In this document: piece by piece, positions 17,522 to 27,900 of the stretch
How the letters are laid out: each line of letters opens with the position of its first letter
Numbering within the stretch: position 1 is the first letter of the stretch
Assembly: GCF_024723735.1 (NCBI RefSeq)
Contig: NZ_JANQDU010000001.1
Span: 682,001 to 746,000, forward strand
Source of the DNA: Frigidibacter sp. ROC022
GTDB lineage: Bacteria; Pseudomonadota; Alphaproteobacteria; Rhodobacterales; Rhodobacteraceae
Reading direction: 5' to 3'
Length of the DNA: 64,000 nt
Translations under genes and position numbers: made by a program
The notes under the pieces: model-generated
Told to the model about the DNA's origin: nothing
The model's input: only the letters and a program-made list of their open reading frames with translations
Databases searched by the model: none

Positions 17522-19597
17522 ATGGCCAAGTCCATAGCCCAATTGGTACACCCGCTGGCCAAGGTGGTCGGCGACTTTTCTACGCAGGAATCGTTTCTGA
17601 TTTCGGCGCAAGTTACTGAAGAACTCAGCACCATTACCCGGGCGCGGATCGTATTCGCCGTCAAGGACAGCAAGATGGGGCTCGACAAGCTGCTTGGCAC
17701 CAAGCTGCATGTCGAGCTGCTGACCAAGGACGAATCGCCGCGCAAGTTTCTGGGCACCTGCATCGAGGCAGAATATCTCGGTATCTCGCAGGGTTATGAC
17801 ATGTTCGCGGTCGAGACCCGCGCTTGGCTGTGGTTCCTGACCCAGAGTTCGGACAACCGGATCTTCCAGGACAAGTCGATTCCCGAGATCGTCGAACAGG
17901 TCTGCAAGGATCTGGGCTTCACCGATGTCGAGCTGAAGCTCTCGGCCACCTACAGCCCGCGCACCTATGTGGTGCAGTACAACGAGACCAATTTCGATTT
18001 CATCAGCCGCCTGATGGAAGAGGCGGGGATCTACTATTTCTTCGATCATTCCGGCGGCACCGAGAAACTGGTGCTGGCCGACGGGCTGGGCGCGCACCAG
18101 CCCCTGCCGCAGACCCCCGAACTGGAGTTCAAACCGCGCGTGCAGAAGGGCAAGCGCGAGATGGAAACCGTGTTCGAGTGGAGCGACAGGCAGAAGGTCG
18201 TCACCGGCAAGGTCTCGCTCCAGGCGCTGGAGTTCACCACCCCGAACACCAACCTCGGCGTGACCAGCATCAACAAGAAGGGCAAGCACAGCTACAACGA
18301 GCTGGAAATCTATTCGATGGACGGCCACTACAGCAAGGTCGCGGATGGCGAGAACTTCGCCAAGGTGGCGGTGGAACGCCACGCCTCCGAGGCCGAACGC
18401 TGGACCGGCGCCGCCAACGCCCGCACCATGACCCCCGGTGCCACCTTCAAGCTGAAGGGCCATGAACGGCTCGGCAAGAAGAACGACTTCCTGCTGGTGA
18501 AATGCACCCATTACTTCCAGATCGAGGTCCAGAGTGAAGAGGACGGCGGCGGCGAGCTGGAGCAGTTCGTGGTCAACAAGGGGCTGAACTTCCCCTCCAA
18601 GGACGACATGTATCTGGTCGAATTCGAGGTGACCGAAAAGTCGGAACAGTTCCGCCCCAAGGCCACCACCGCCTGGCCGAAGATGTCGGGCGTGCATCGC
18701 GGCGTCGTCTCCGGCCCCGAGGGGGAAGAGATCTATGTCGATGAATACGGCCGCATCAAGGTGTTCTTCTACTGGGACCGGCAAGGCAAGGAGGACGAGA
18801 ACTCTTCCTGCTGGGTCCGCGTGACGCAGCCCTTCGCCGGCAAGGGCTACGGCACGATGTTCATTCCCCGGATCGGCTCCGAGGTGCTGATCGCCTTCGA
18901 ACGCGACGATCCGGACTATCCGATCTGCATCGGCCAGATCTACAACAACTTCGAGCCGGTGCCCTACACGCTGCCGGACAACATGACCCAGACCGGGATC
19001 AAGACCGAAAGCACCAAGGGCGGCGGCGGCTTCCACGAACTGGTGTTCGAGGACAAGAAGGACGAGGAGTTCATCCGGCTCCAGTCCGAGAAGGACTGGT
19101 TCGAGAAGATCAAGAACAATGCCGAGATCACCATCGGTCTCGAAAAGATGGACCCCGGCGACATGTCGCTGACGGTTTACAATTCGATGACAGAACTGCT
19201 GATGGAGGGTGACCACACCTTCACGGTGGACAAGGGAAGCCAGACCATCGAGATCGAGAAGGACCACACGGCCACGATCCGCAGCGGCAACCACACGACG
19301 AATGTGGACGGCGGGAACCACACGCTCACCATCGCATCGGGTGATCAGACGACGAATATCGACTCCGGAAAGATGACCGTGACGGCGGCGAAGTCGATCG
19401 AGCTGGTCGTCGGCGGCTCGTCGATCAAGATCGAGCCATCGAAGATCACCATGACCTCGGTGCAGATCGACATAAAGGCCGACGCAGCGCTGACCGCCGA
19501 GGCCGGTGCGAATGCGACATTCAAGGGCGGTGCCAGTGGCACCTTTGATGGCGGCGGAATGGCCACCCTCAAGGGTGGCTTGGTCAAGATCAACTGA
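17522..19597 (+). CDS. vgrG: T6SS spike protein VgrG (TssI)
   Basis: 691 aa. Gp27-like N-terminal part (about 1-380), gp5 OB-fold (VSGPEGEEIYVDEYGRIKVFFYWDRQG, SSCWVRVTQPFAGKGYGTMFIPRIGSEVLIAFERDDPDYPICIGQIYN), then a C-terminal beta-helix with repeated GNHT/GDHT-type turns from about 560. It stops after the needle without an extra enzymatic domain, so it is a structural rather than an evolved VgrG. Cargo would be carried by PAAR, Hcp or adaptor proteins. The ATG of the next gene is 18 bases past the stop. Confidence 0.96.
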   Translation: MAKSIAQLVHPLAKVVGDFSTQESFLISAQVTEELSTITRARIVFAVKDSKMGLDKLLGTKLHVELLTKDESPRKFLGTCIEAEYLGISQGYDMFAVETRAWLWFLTQSSDNRIFQDKSIPEIVEQVCKDLGFTDVELKLSATYSPRTYVVQYNETNFDFISRLMEEAGIYYFFDHSGGTEKLVLADGLGAHQPLPQTPELEFKPRVQKGKREMETVFEWSDRQKVVTGKVSLQALEFTTPNTNLGVTSINKKGKHSYNELEIYSMDGHYSKVADGENFAKVAVERHASEAERWTGAANARTMTPGATFKLKGHERLGKKNDFLLVKCTHYFQIEVQSEEDGGGELEQFVVNKGLNFPSKDDMYLVEFEVTEKSEQFRPKATTAWPKMSGVHRGVVSGPEGEEIYVDEYGRIKVFFYWDRQGKEDENSSCWVRVTQPFAGKGYGTMFIPRIGSEVLIAFERDDPDYPICIGQIYNNFEPVPYTLPDNMTQTGIKTESTKGGGGFHELVFEDKKDEEFIRLQSEKDWFEKIKNNAEITIGLEKMDPGDMSLTVYNSMTELLMEGDHTFTVDKGSQTIEIEKDHTATIRSGNHTTNVDGGNHTLTIASGDQTTNIDSGKMTVTAAKSIELVVGGSSIKIEPSKITMTSVQIDIKADAALTAEAGANATFKGGASGTFDGGGMATLKGGLVKIN

Positions 19598-19614
19598 TGG
19601 AGCGGGAGAAAAAC

Positions 19615-20271
19615 ATGTCCGATCGCTTCAAGGGTCTTGATAAGATACCCGCCGAACCGGCCGCCAGGATGCTTGTGCTGGCCAATGCGCGGCTGGGGGT
19701 GAAGCTGTCTGCGCCTGCGGCGGCGCTGGTGCCCGAGGTTCTGGCCGAGCTCGAGGAAAAGGGCGCCGTGGTCGATATGCTGCGGATGCTGGCGGTGGCG
19801 CTTCCGGCGCGCGAACGGGTCTGGTGGGCCTGTCTTGCGGCCCATGACCTGGTCAATGCCGGCCTCAGCGAGAACGAGACCCTGATCGAGGCGGTCGAGG
19901 CCTGGGTCTTCAAGCCTTCGACCGAGGCCCTGATCAAGGTCCGGCGCTGCGTCGATGCCGCCGACCCCGATGACGGCACCGCGCTGGCGGGCCATTGCGC
20001 ATTGAACGCCGATGGCAGGCTCGGCCCCGAGGAACTGGCCCAGTTCGAGGCGCCGCCGGGCGCTTCGGCGACCTATGCCCTGGTCATCAACGCGCAGAGC
20101 CTCTGTCTCGATTCGGAGAAGGTTGAAAGCCAGGGCCAATTGCTGATCGATCGGGCGCTGGATATTGCCAGGGGCGGGCAGGGGGATGTCGGCCCGAAGG
20201 ACACGCCACCGCCGCCCGGCGGGGCGCCCGGGGCCACTGACGGTGCAGCCGGTGCAGCGGCTGGCGGCTGA
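19615..20271 (+). CDS. T6SS-associated protein of unknown function
   Basis: 218 aa from the ATG at 19615, preceded by GGGAGAAAAAC. Helical and soluble, no signal peptide. The segment LPARERVWWACLAAHDLV, followed by about 100 residues of Ala-rich helices and a low-complexity Gly/Pro/Ala tail, resembles proteins annotated DUF6931 in other T6SS loci; this match is from memory and unverified. Located between vgrG and tagH. Possibly a VgrG chaperone or a TagH partner; this is inference from position only. Confidence 0.75.
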   Translation: MSDRFKGLDKIPAEPAARMLVLANARLGVKLSAPAAALVPEVLAELEEKGAVVDMLRMLAVALPARERVWWACLAAHDLVNAGLSENETLIEAVEAWVFKPSTEALIKVRRCVDAADPDDGTALAGHCALNADGRLGPEELAQFEAPPGASATYALVINAQSLCLDSEKVESQGQLLIDRALDIARGGQGDVGPKDTPPPPGGAPGATDGAAGAAAGG

Positions 20272-20291
20272 GCGTGGGAAGTTGGAAAATT

Positions 20292-20328
20292 CGTGAAGCG
20301 CGGCACTTTGACATCCGCCGCCTTCACG
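20292..20328 (+). other. Long intercistronic hairpin between the unknown gene and tagH
   Basis: CGTGAAG-C-GCGGC (20292-20304) pairs with GCCGC-CTTCACG (20317-20328): 12 base pairs with a single bulged C and a 12-base loop. The loop contains TTGACA (20308-20313), so a weak internal -35 box is also conceivable. No T-tract follows. Confidence 0.55.
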
Positions 20329-20377
20329 GCGCATTGTTGCGAACGGGGCCTCAGGGCGGCCTTGGAATGGACGGGAA

Positions 20378-21949
20378 ATGACGGTCAGACTGCGGTTTCA
20401 ATCGACAGGTCTCGTGCCAGGCGACGGCGCGCCTGTCGCCATGCGTGGGCCCTCGCTGACGATCGGGCGGGGCGCAGGCAATGACATGGTTCTTCCGGAC
20501 CCGGACCGCATGGTTTCAGGCACCCACTGCGTGATCGAGAACCACAACGGCAATGTGGTGGTGGTCGATCTCTCGACCAATGGAACCTTCCTGAACTACG
20601 GCAAGGTGCCGCTGGGCAAGACGCCGACGCCGCTGAACTCCGGCGACGTGCTGACCATCGGGCCCTATGAACTGGTGGTGGAGATCGCCAAGAAGGGCGA
20701 GGTGATTGCCGATCCGCTGGCCGAGGAAGGCGTCGGTTTCGGCAATGCCAAGGCCGCGCCCGACCCGCTGGACCTTCTCGAGGCGCCGGGCCCGGGCGGT
20801 GATTTCCTGGACGATCTGCTGGGACCGTCCTCGCCGCCGACCGGACCGTCGCAGTTCAAGGCCGAACCCGACGATCCCTTCGACAGTCTCCTGGCCCCGC
20901 TCGGGGACGAGGAAGACCCGTTCTTCGGTGCCAAGGATCCGGGATACGAGGGTCCTTCGGCGCAGGACCACGCCAGTTCGACGGCGGATGCCTTCCGCCC
21001 GGCCCAGCCCAAGGCGGGGATCATCCCCGACGACTGGGACGACCTGCTCGACCTCGGCAAACCCGATCCGGCCACGCCGGCGCCCGCTGCCGCTCCGGCG
21101 CAGCCGGCCGCGGTGCCGACACCGGCCAAGCCGGCCCCGGCGCGCCGCTATGGCCCGGACGGCAAGCCTCTGCCCGAGGATGCGGCGCCCGCCGCTGCCC
21201 CGGCGCCGCCGCCGGAAACCGATGACGATCCCTTCGGATTGGGCGGTGACACGCCCTCGGTCGATGCGCCTCCGCCCGCCGCGCCCGAGATCGCCGCCGA
21301 ACCCGCGGCCGAACCCGCGGCCCCCACCGAGGCCGCCAAGGCTGCACCGCAACCCGCCGCGGCCGGGGCGGCCGATTCCGGCGACACGGCCCGCGCCTTC
21401 CTGCGGACGCTCGGTGCCGATGACAAGATTCCGGCGGACGAGCTGCATCCGACCATGATCCGGCTGGCCTCGGTCCTGAAGGCGATGATCACCGGGATTC
21501 GCGAAATCCTGATGACCCGGACCCAGATCAAGGGCGAGTTCCGCATCGACCAGACGATGATCTCGGCCGGCGGCAACAACCCCCTGAAATTCTCGATCAC
21601 TCCGGAACAGGCGATCGAGGCGATGGCCAAGACCCATGCCAAGGGCTATCTCGGCGCCAAGGAGGCGACCGAACAGGCGCTGTCCGACATCAAGGCGCAT
21701 GAGGTGGCGATGGTCACCGGGATGGAGGCGGCGCTGAAGGGCGTGCTGAAGAAGCTTGATCCCAAGGTTCTGGAAGAGAAACTGGAAGGCAAGGCGGGCG
21801 GCTTCCTGTCGAACAAGAAGGCCAAGTATTGGGAGGCCTACGAGGACATGTATTCGGAAATCTCCGACCAGGCCGAAAACCAGTTCCACGACCTCTTTGC
21901 CCGGGAATTTGCCGCCGCCTACAAGAACCAGCTGGAGCGTTTGAAATGA
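20378..21949 (+). CDS. tagH: T6SS FHA-domain scaffold protein TagH (Fha)
   Basis: 523 aa. N-terminal FHA domain (about 1-105) with the phosphothreonine-binding residues GR (30-31), SGTH (47-50) and STNGT (66-70). Then a long Pro/Ala/Asp linker (about 120-345) with four acidic leucine motifs: DPLDLLEA (129-136), DFLDDLLG (142-149), DPFDSLLAPL (166-175), DDWDDLLDLG (218-227). The C-terminal 180 residues form the type VI TagH domain (FLRTLGADD, LHPTMIRLASVLKAMITGIREILMTRTQIK). It binds a PpkA-phosphorylated partner and activates secretion. Confidence 0.94.
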   Translation: MTVRLRFQSTGLVPGDGAPVAMRGPSLTIGRGAGNDMVLPDPDRMVSGTHCVIENHNGNVVVVDLSTNGTFLNYGKVPLGKTPTPLNSGDVLTIGPYELVVEIAKKGEVIADPLAEEGVGFGNAKAAPDPLDLLEAPGPGGDFLDDLLGPSSPPTGPSQFKAEPDDPFDSLLAPLGDEEDPFFGAKDPGYEGPSAQDHASSTADAFRPAQPKAGIIPDDWDDLLDLGKPDPATPAPAAAPAQPAAVPTPAKPAPARRYGPDGKPLPEDAAPAAAPAPPPETDDDPFGLGGDTPSVDAPPPAAPEIAAEPAAEPAAPTEAAKAAPQPAAAGAADSGDTARAFLRTLGADDKIPADELHPTMIRLASVLKAMITGIREILMTRTQIKGEFRIDQTMISAGGNNPLKFSITPEQAIEAMAKTHAKGYLGAKEATEQALSDIKAHEVAMVTGMEAALKGVLKKLDPKVLEEKLEGKAGGFLSNKKAKYWEAYEDMYSEISDQAENQFHDLFAREFAAAYKNQLERLK

Positions 21950-22060
21950 GGCTCGGGCGTCAATCTCCCGTTAACCAGAAAGGCCCTTTTCGGTGAAATT
22001 CCATGATATCAATGGCTTGACACCCCGTCCCCATGGGGACACCTGGATCGGAGGTGGCGC

Positions 22061-23401
22061 GTGAGCTGGGATAGCAAGGTTTTGTGGACCGAAGGCCTGT
22101 TCCTTCAGCCGCACCATTTCCAACAGGCCGACCGCCATTCCGAGGCGCTGGTCGCCGGTCTCGCCCGCCGGGTGGCGCCCTATCTCTGGGGTGTCTCGAC
22201 GCTGGAAATCGACGACGAGGCGCTGAAGGTCGGTCAGTTCGCGCTGAAATCGGTGACCGGGTTGACCCAGGACGGCACCGTGTTCCGGGTTCCGCAGGCC
22301 GACGATCACCCGCCGGCGCTGGTGGTGCCCGAGACGATCAAGGACTGCGTCGTCTATCTCTCGGTCCCGCAACGCCGCCAGGGTGCCGAAGAGGTCGATC
22401 TCTCCGGCGCCGAACATTCGGTCAGCCGGCTGCGCCCCTCGGAGATCGAAGTCGTCGACACGATGAGCCAGGACCGCAAGCCGGTGACGCTGGCGGTCGG
22501 CAAGCTCCGCTTGCAGTTCGCGCTGGAGGTCGACGACCTCGCCGACAAGCTGGTGATCCCGATCGCCCGGATCATCGAGGTCCGTTCGGACAAGGAAGTG
22601 ATCCTCGACAAGGGCTTCATCGCCTCCTGTCTCGACATCCGCGCCTCGGCGCCGCTGAACGGTTTCATCCGCGAACTGGAAGGGCTTCTGGCGCACCGCA
22701 TGACGGCGTTGTCGGGGCGGCTGTCGGAAAGCGGCGCGACGCGCGGCGTGGCCGAGATCACCGACTTCCTGCTGCTGATGGTGGTCAACCGGGCGGTGCC
22801 GCTGTTCCGGCACATGACCTCGATCGAGAACGTTCACCCGCAATGGGCCTATGCCGAATGCCTGCGCCTCGCGGGGGAACTGGCAACCTTCATGGCCACC
22901 GAGAAGCACCCGCCCGAGTTTCCCGCCTACAAGCACGACGACCTGACCCACAGCTTCCAGCCGGTGATCCGCACCCTGCGCAGCTATCTGTCTTCGGTGC
23001 TGGAACAGAATGCGGTGCTGATCGAGCTGGAGCCACGCAAGTACGGCATCTCGGTCGGCGTCATCGCGGATCGCAAGCTGATCGGCACCTCGCAATTCGT
23101 GCTGGCGGTCGATTCGGAAGTTTCCGACGAAGATGTCCGTCGCCACTTTGCCGGCCAGGCCAAGATCGGTCCGGTCGAGGAGATCCGGCAACTGGTCAAC
23201 TCGGCCCTGCCGGGCATCCAGTTGCGGCCGCTGCCGGTGGCCCCACGCCAGATCCCCTATCACTCGGGCGTGGTCTATTTCGAACTGAACGCCGACAGCC
23301 CCTATTGGGGCAAGATGACCACCTCGGGTGGCATTGCGGTGCATGTCTCGGGCAATTTCCCGGGGCTGAAGATGGAGCTTTGGGCGATCCGGCAGGCCTA
23401 G
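22061..23401 (+). CDS. tssK: T6SS baseplate-membrane adaptor TssK
   Basis: 446 aa. The N-terminus WDSKVLWTEGLFLQPHHFQQADRH is the TssK hallmark; GTG start at 22061 with GGAGGT six bases upstream. TssK trimers link the TssFG wedge to the TssL/TssM cytoplasmic domains. The 111-base gap after tagH contains a TTGACA (22017-22022) and a GTCCCCATGGGGAC palindrome (22027-22040), which may mark a weak internal promoter or operator. Confidence 0.96.
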   Translation: MSWDSKVLWTEGLFLQPHHFQQADRHSEALVAGLARRVAPYLWGVSTLEIDDEALKVGQFALKSVTGLTQDGTVFRVPQADDHPPALVVPETIKDCVVYLSVPQRRQGAEEVDLSGAEHSVSRLRPSEIEVVDTMSQDRKPVTLAVGKLRLQFALEVDDLADKLVIPIARIIEVRSDKEVILDKGFIASCLDIRASAPLNGFIRELEGLLAHRMTALSGRLSESGATRGVAEITDFLLLMVVNRAVPLFRHMTSIENVHPQWAYAECLRLAGELATFMATEKHPPEFPAYKHDDLTHSFQPVIRTLRSYLSSVLEQNAVLIELEPRKYGISVGVIADRKLIGTSQFVLAVDSEVSDEDVRRHFAGQAKIGPVEEIRQLVNSALPGIQLRPLPVAPRQIPYHSGVVYFELNADSPYWGKMTTSGGIAVHVSGNFPGLKMELWAIRQA

Positions 23402-23465
23402 CCGGGGCGCATCCAGGACGGACCGGGGCCGGGATCGGCGCCGGTGCGGATCACAGACGGGACGG

Positions 23466-23485
23466 CCGGACCGATAGCGGTCCGG
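23466..23485 (+). other. Perfect 8-bp intercistronic hairpin, tssK-tssL
   Basis: CCGGACCG (23466-23473) pairs with CGGTCCGG (23478-23485), loop ATAG. Followed by AAGGGTTAGGGAGAG, which contains the tssL ribosome site rather than a T-tract. Confidence 0.6.
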
Positions 23486-23509
23486 AAGGGTTAGGGAGAG
23501 ATCACGCGC

Positions 23510-24928
23510 ATGTCAGGGGACGATCCCTTCGCTGAAAAGGACGACGGCGAACGCACGGTGATCCGGCCGAATCCGGGCGGCCGGCGCGGCACCGCGGCGC
23601 CCGTCTCGACTCCGGTCGCCTCGCCCTTCGAGGGCGGCGGCGCTTCGCAACAGAGCCCGCAGGGCGGCGAAGCCTATGGTGTGCCGCAGGGGCCGCGTGG
23701 CGGTGCCAAGGCCTCGGCCGATCAGGCCATCGCCATGACCGGGATGAACGCGCTGAACGCCTGCGCCTCGCCGCTGTTCGCCTTGATTTCGCGGATCCGG
23801 AACCGGGCCCAGCATGTCGACCCGGACAAGCTGCGCCAATCCGTGGTGGCCGAGGTGCGGGCTTTCGAGAGCCGGGCCCTGAGTGCCCAGATCGAACCGC
23901 AGACGGTCAAGGTGGCGCGCTATGCGCTTTGCGCGACACTGGACGATGTGGTGCTGAACACGCCCTGGGGCGGACAGTCGAACTGGGCCCTGCAGTCGAT
24001 GGTCGGCACCTTCCACCGCGAGACGGTGGGCGGCGACCGCTTCTATGACCTGCTGGCGCGACTGGAAAAGGACCCGGGCCAGAACATCGACCTGCTGGAA
24101 TTTCTCTATACCTGCCTGTCGCTGGGCTTCGAGGGCCGGCTGCGGGTCGAGGATCGCGGCGGCGACAAGCACCTGCAAATCCGCAACTCTCTGGCCCGGA
24201 TCATCCGCGGCCAGCGCGGCGCAATCGAACGTGATCTTTCACCGCGCTGGAAGGGGCTCGACAAGCCGCTGCGCCGGCTGTCGGTCTGGAAGCCGGTCTG
24301 GATCGCGGTCGGCGTCACCTCGCTGATCCTGGCCGCGACCTATGGCGGGCTGAGCTTTGCCCTGAGCCAGCAGACCGGCACGCTGGTCGGGCAGATCTCG
24401 GCGCTGTCCAACGGCACGGTCGCGGTGCTGGAACGCCGGGCCCCGCCGCCGCCGCCACCGCCGCCGACCCCGGAAGCCAAGGTGGTGATCGACAAGACCA
24501 CCGGCTTCCTCGAAGACGAGGTCCGGGAAGGCAAGGTCGAGGTCTTCGAGAAGGGCAACACGCTGGTGGTCCGTCTGGTCGGCACCGCGCTGTTCAAGTC
24601 CGGATCGGATCAGGTGGAAGGCGGGGTCGAGGACCTGATCGCCCGCGTCGGCCAGGCCCTGAAGGATCAGCCCGGACCACTGATCGTGGCCGGCTATTCG
24701 GATTCGATCCCGCTGTCGGGCCGCGGCCGGTTCAAGGACAACAAGGAACTGTCACTGGCGCGGGCCCAGACCGTGGCCAAGCTGCTGGCGGCCGAACTGG
24801 GCGGGTTCGACCGGCTGACAGCCGAGGGCCGCGGCGAGAAGGACCCGATCGGGGACAACTCCACGCCGGAAGGCCGTGCCAAGAACCGTCGAATTGAAAT
24901 CTTCCTGGTCAAGCAGGAGGGCACCTGA
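23510..24928 (+). CDS. tssL: T6SS membrane complex protein TssL with C-terminal OmpA domain
   Basis: 472 aa. A disordered N-terminus contains DDGERTVIRPNPGG (T16 is a possible PpkA site), followed by the DotU/IcmH cytoplasmic domain (about 75-245, with DDVVLNTPWGGQSNWALQSMVGTFHRETVGG). One membrane helix spans about 263-287, then a Pro-rich stretch and an OmpA-like peptidoglycan-binding domain (about 340-472, ending PEGRAKNRRIEIFLV). With TssM it forms the trans-envelope complex. The built-in OmpA domain means no separate TagL anchor is needed. Stop shares one base with the tssM ATG. Confidence 0.96.
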   Translation: MSGDDPFAEKDDGERTVIRPNPGGRRGTAAPVSTPVASPFEGGGASQQSPQGGEAYGVPQGPRGGAKASADQAIAMTGMNALNACASPLFALISRIRNRAQHVDPDKLRQSVVAEVRAFESRALSAQIEPQTVKVARYALCATLDDVVLNTPWGGQSNWALQSMVGTFHRETVGGDRFYDLLARLEKDPGQNIDLLEFLYTCLSLGFEGRLRVEDRGGDKHLQIRNSLARIIRGQRGAIERDLSPRWKGLDKPLRRLSVWKPVWIAVGVTSLILAATYGGLSFALSQQTGTLVGQISALSNGTVAVLERRAPPPPPPPPTPEAKVVIDKTTGFLEDEVREGKVEVFEKGNTLVVRLVGTALFKSGSDQVEGGVEDLIARVGQALKDQPGPLIVAGYSDSIPLSGRGRFKDNKELSLARAQTVAKLLAAELGGFDRLTAEGRGEKDPIGDNSTPEGRAKNRRIEIFLVKQEGT

Positions 24929-27900
24929 TGCGCCGCTGGTTACGTTTCCTGATCTCTTCCGTCTTCGTGTTCCCGCTGATCACGCTGATCCTGTCGCTGG
25001 TGTTCTGGTTCTACGGGCCGCTGCTTGGCGAGACCCATCCGTTCGAGGCGGTGCTGCCGCGGGTGATCGTGATCGCCATCCTGTGGCTCTTCGTGCTGCT
25101 GTTGATGCTGATCATCCACCTGGTTCGCAACAAGAAGGACCGCAAGCTGACCGAGGACATCTCGGAACAGGTCGCCGAGGAGGACCCGGCGGACGAGGCG
25201 GTCAAGGCGGAACTGGGCGACGTGCGCGAGAAACTGCGCGCCGCGCTGATCAAGCTTCGCAAGTCGAAGATGGGCCGTCGGCATCTGAACGAGATGCCCT
25301 GGTATGTGATGATCGGCCCGCCGGGCGCCGGAAAGACCACGGCGATCGTCAACTCGGGGCTGCAATTCCCGCTGGCGGACGAGCTGGGCAAGGGGGCCAT
25401 CGGCGGCGTCGGCGGCACGCGGAACTGCGACTGGTGGTTCACCGAGAACGCGGTTCTGATCGATACCGCGGGCCGCTACACGACCCAGGAAAGCGACGCG
25501 ACCACCGACAACGCCGGCTGGCTCGGCTTCCTGTCGCTGCTGAAGAAGCACCGCAAGCGGCAACCGATCAACGGCGCCATGGTGGCGATCTCGCTCAGCG
25601 ACCTGTCGCTGCAGGACGAGACCACGCAGATGGCCCATGCCAAGGCGGTGCGGCGGCGGCTGCACGAGCTGCGCGAGAAGCTGGGGGTCCGGTTCCCGGT
25701 CTACGTCATCTTCACCAAGGCCGACCTGATCGCCGGATTCACCGAGTATTTCGACGATCTCGGCAAGGAGGAACGCGAGCAGGTCTGGGGCTTTACCCTG
25801 CCGCTGGACAAGTCGCGCGGCGAGAAATCCCCGGTGGCCTCCTTCGACGAGGAGTTCGGCGCGCTGCTGGGCCAGCTCAACCTTCAGCTTCTGGAACGGA
25901 TGCAGGCCGAGACCGACCATCAGCGCCGTTCGCTGATCCAGGGCTTCCCGGGCCAGGTCGCGAGCCTTCGCGAAATCGCCAAGCGGTTCCTGGCCGAGGT
26001 CTTCGTCGACAACCGCTACGAGAAGCGGCACATGCTGCGCGGGGTCTATTTCACCAGCGGCACCCAGGAAGGCACGCCGATCGACCGCCTGATGATGGGC
26101 ATGGCCAAGACCTTCGGGCTGGGCCGGCAGGCGATCGGCTCGGGGCAGGGGACCGGCCGGTCCTTCTTCCTGACCCGGCTGTTCGAGGGGGTGATCTTCA
26201 AGGAAGCCGGGCTGGTCTCGGCCGACGACAAGGTCGAGCGGCGCTACAAGTGGGCGGTGCGCGGAGCGATTGCCGCCACGCTGATCTTCGCCATCGCGGC
26301 GGGCACCTTCTGGACCCGCAGCTTCCTGGCCAACCGCAAGCTGATCGCCGATGTGGAGCAGCGGGTGACGCTGTTTCAGGAGCAGGCATCTCTGATCCCC
26401 GGCAACCCGATCGCCGATACCGACCTGCCCGGCATCGTCGATGCGCTGAACACGCTGCGCGACGTGCCGGTGAACCCGACGGCGCTGCGGCTGCTGGAAG
26501 AGCGCGACGAGGCGCCCGAGGACCGGCCCGACAAGGACGGCAAGCTGGGCTACGGGCTGTATCAGGGCGACAGGCTGGGCAACGAGGTCAATCAGGCCTA
26601 TCGCGCGGCGCTGAACGAGATTTTCCTGCCGCGGCTGCTGCTGCGTCTGGAAGATCAGATCGCCGCCAACATGAACCAGCCCGAACTTCTGTACGAGGTT
26701 CTCAAGACCTACCTGGTTCTGGGCCAGCAGGGCCCGATGAACACCGACCTGATCAAGCAGTTCATGACCATCGACTGGGAGCTTGCCTTCCAGGGACCGG
26801 GCCGGGCGCAGCTGCGCGAGGATCTGGCGTTCCATCTGGATGCGCTGCTTTCGGCGCCGATGGACGAGATTTCGCTGAACGGACCGCTGATCGAACAGGC
26901 GCAGGGCGTCCTGGCGAAGCTGCCGCTGGCGCAGCGGGTCTACAACGGCATCCTGGTCTCGAAGGCCGCGACCGAGTTGCCCGAGTTCCGGATCTCGAAC
27001 ATCGGCGGGCCGAATGTGGGACGGGTCATGACCCGCTCGTCGGGCAAGCCGCTGTCCGAGGGCATTCCGGGCATCTACACCTATGACGGCTTCAACGATG
27101 TCTTCCTGCGCGAAGCGGTGGGCGTCGCGGAACGGGTGCAGAAGGAAAGCTTCGTGCTCGGCGAGGCCGGCGAGGGCCAGCAGGACGAAGCCAAGCTGAT
27201 CGCGCTGAGCCGCGATGTTCTGGACCTCTACTACGACGACTTCATCAAGCAGTACGAGGCATTGCTGGGCGATCTCGACATCGTGCCGATGGAGGATCTG
27301 GCCCGCGCCGTGGAAGTGACCCAGGTGCTTTCCGGCCCGACCTCTCCGATCGTGAACATCCTCAATGCGATCTCGCAGGAGACCAAGCTGACCGAGGAGC
27401 GCGACCAGGTCGATGCCGAGAAGGTGGGCGAGGGGCTGCTGGACGTGGCCAAGCGCGAGATCACCGAGGACCTGTCGGTGACCAACCGGCGGATTCTCGG
27501 GGCGTTGAAGAATGCCCAGGGCGCCGACGGCCAGCCGCAGAAGCCGCCGGGCGCGCCGGTGGAAGAACGTTTCGCCTTCCTGCACAACCTTGTCGATGCC
27601 TCGGCCGGGCCGTCGCAGCTGGACGAACTGATGGCCTCGCTGACCCTGGTCAGCCAGGAGCTGAACAAGCTGGCCTTCCGTGGCCAGAACGCGCCGATCA
27701 CCGATATCCCGGCGCTGATCTCGTTCCGCCAGGCGGCCAGCCGCATCGAAGGGCCGCTGGAACGTTGGGCGACCCAGATCGGGACCGGCTCTTCGGGGCT
27801 CGCGGCGGCCGGCAACCGGGCGAGCATCGACGCGGCCTGGAAGGCGAATGTGCTGCCGACCTGCCAGGCGGCGACCTCGGTCTATCCGTTCAACCGGCGT

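Noticed and set aside
17522-19597. VgrG with an added toxin domain
   Set aside because: The protein ends in the beta-helical needle (GGLVKIN) without a further domain, so it is a structural VgrG.
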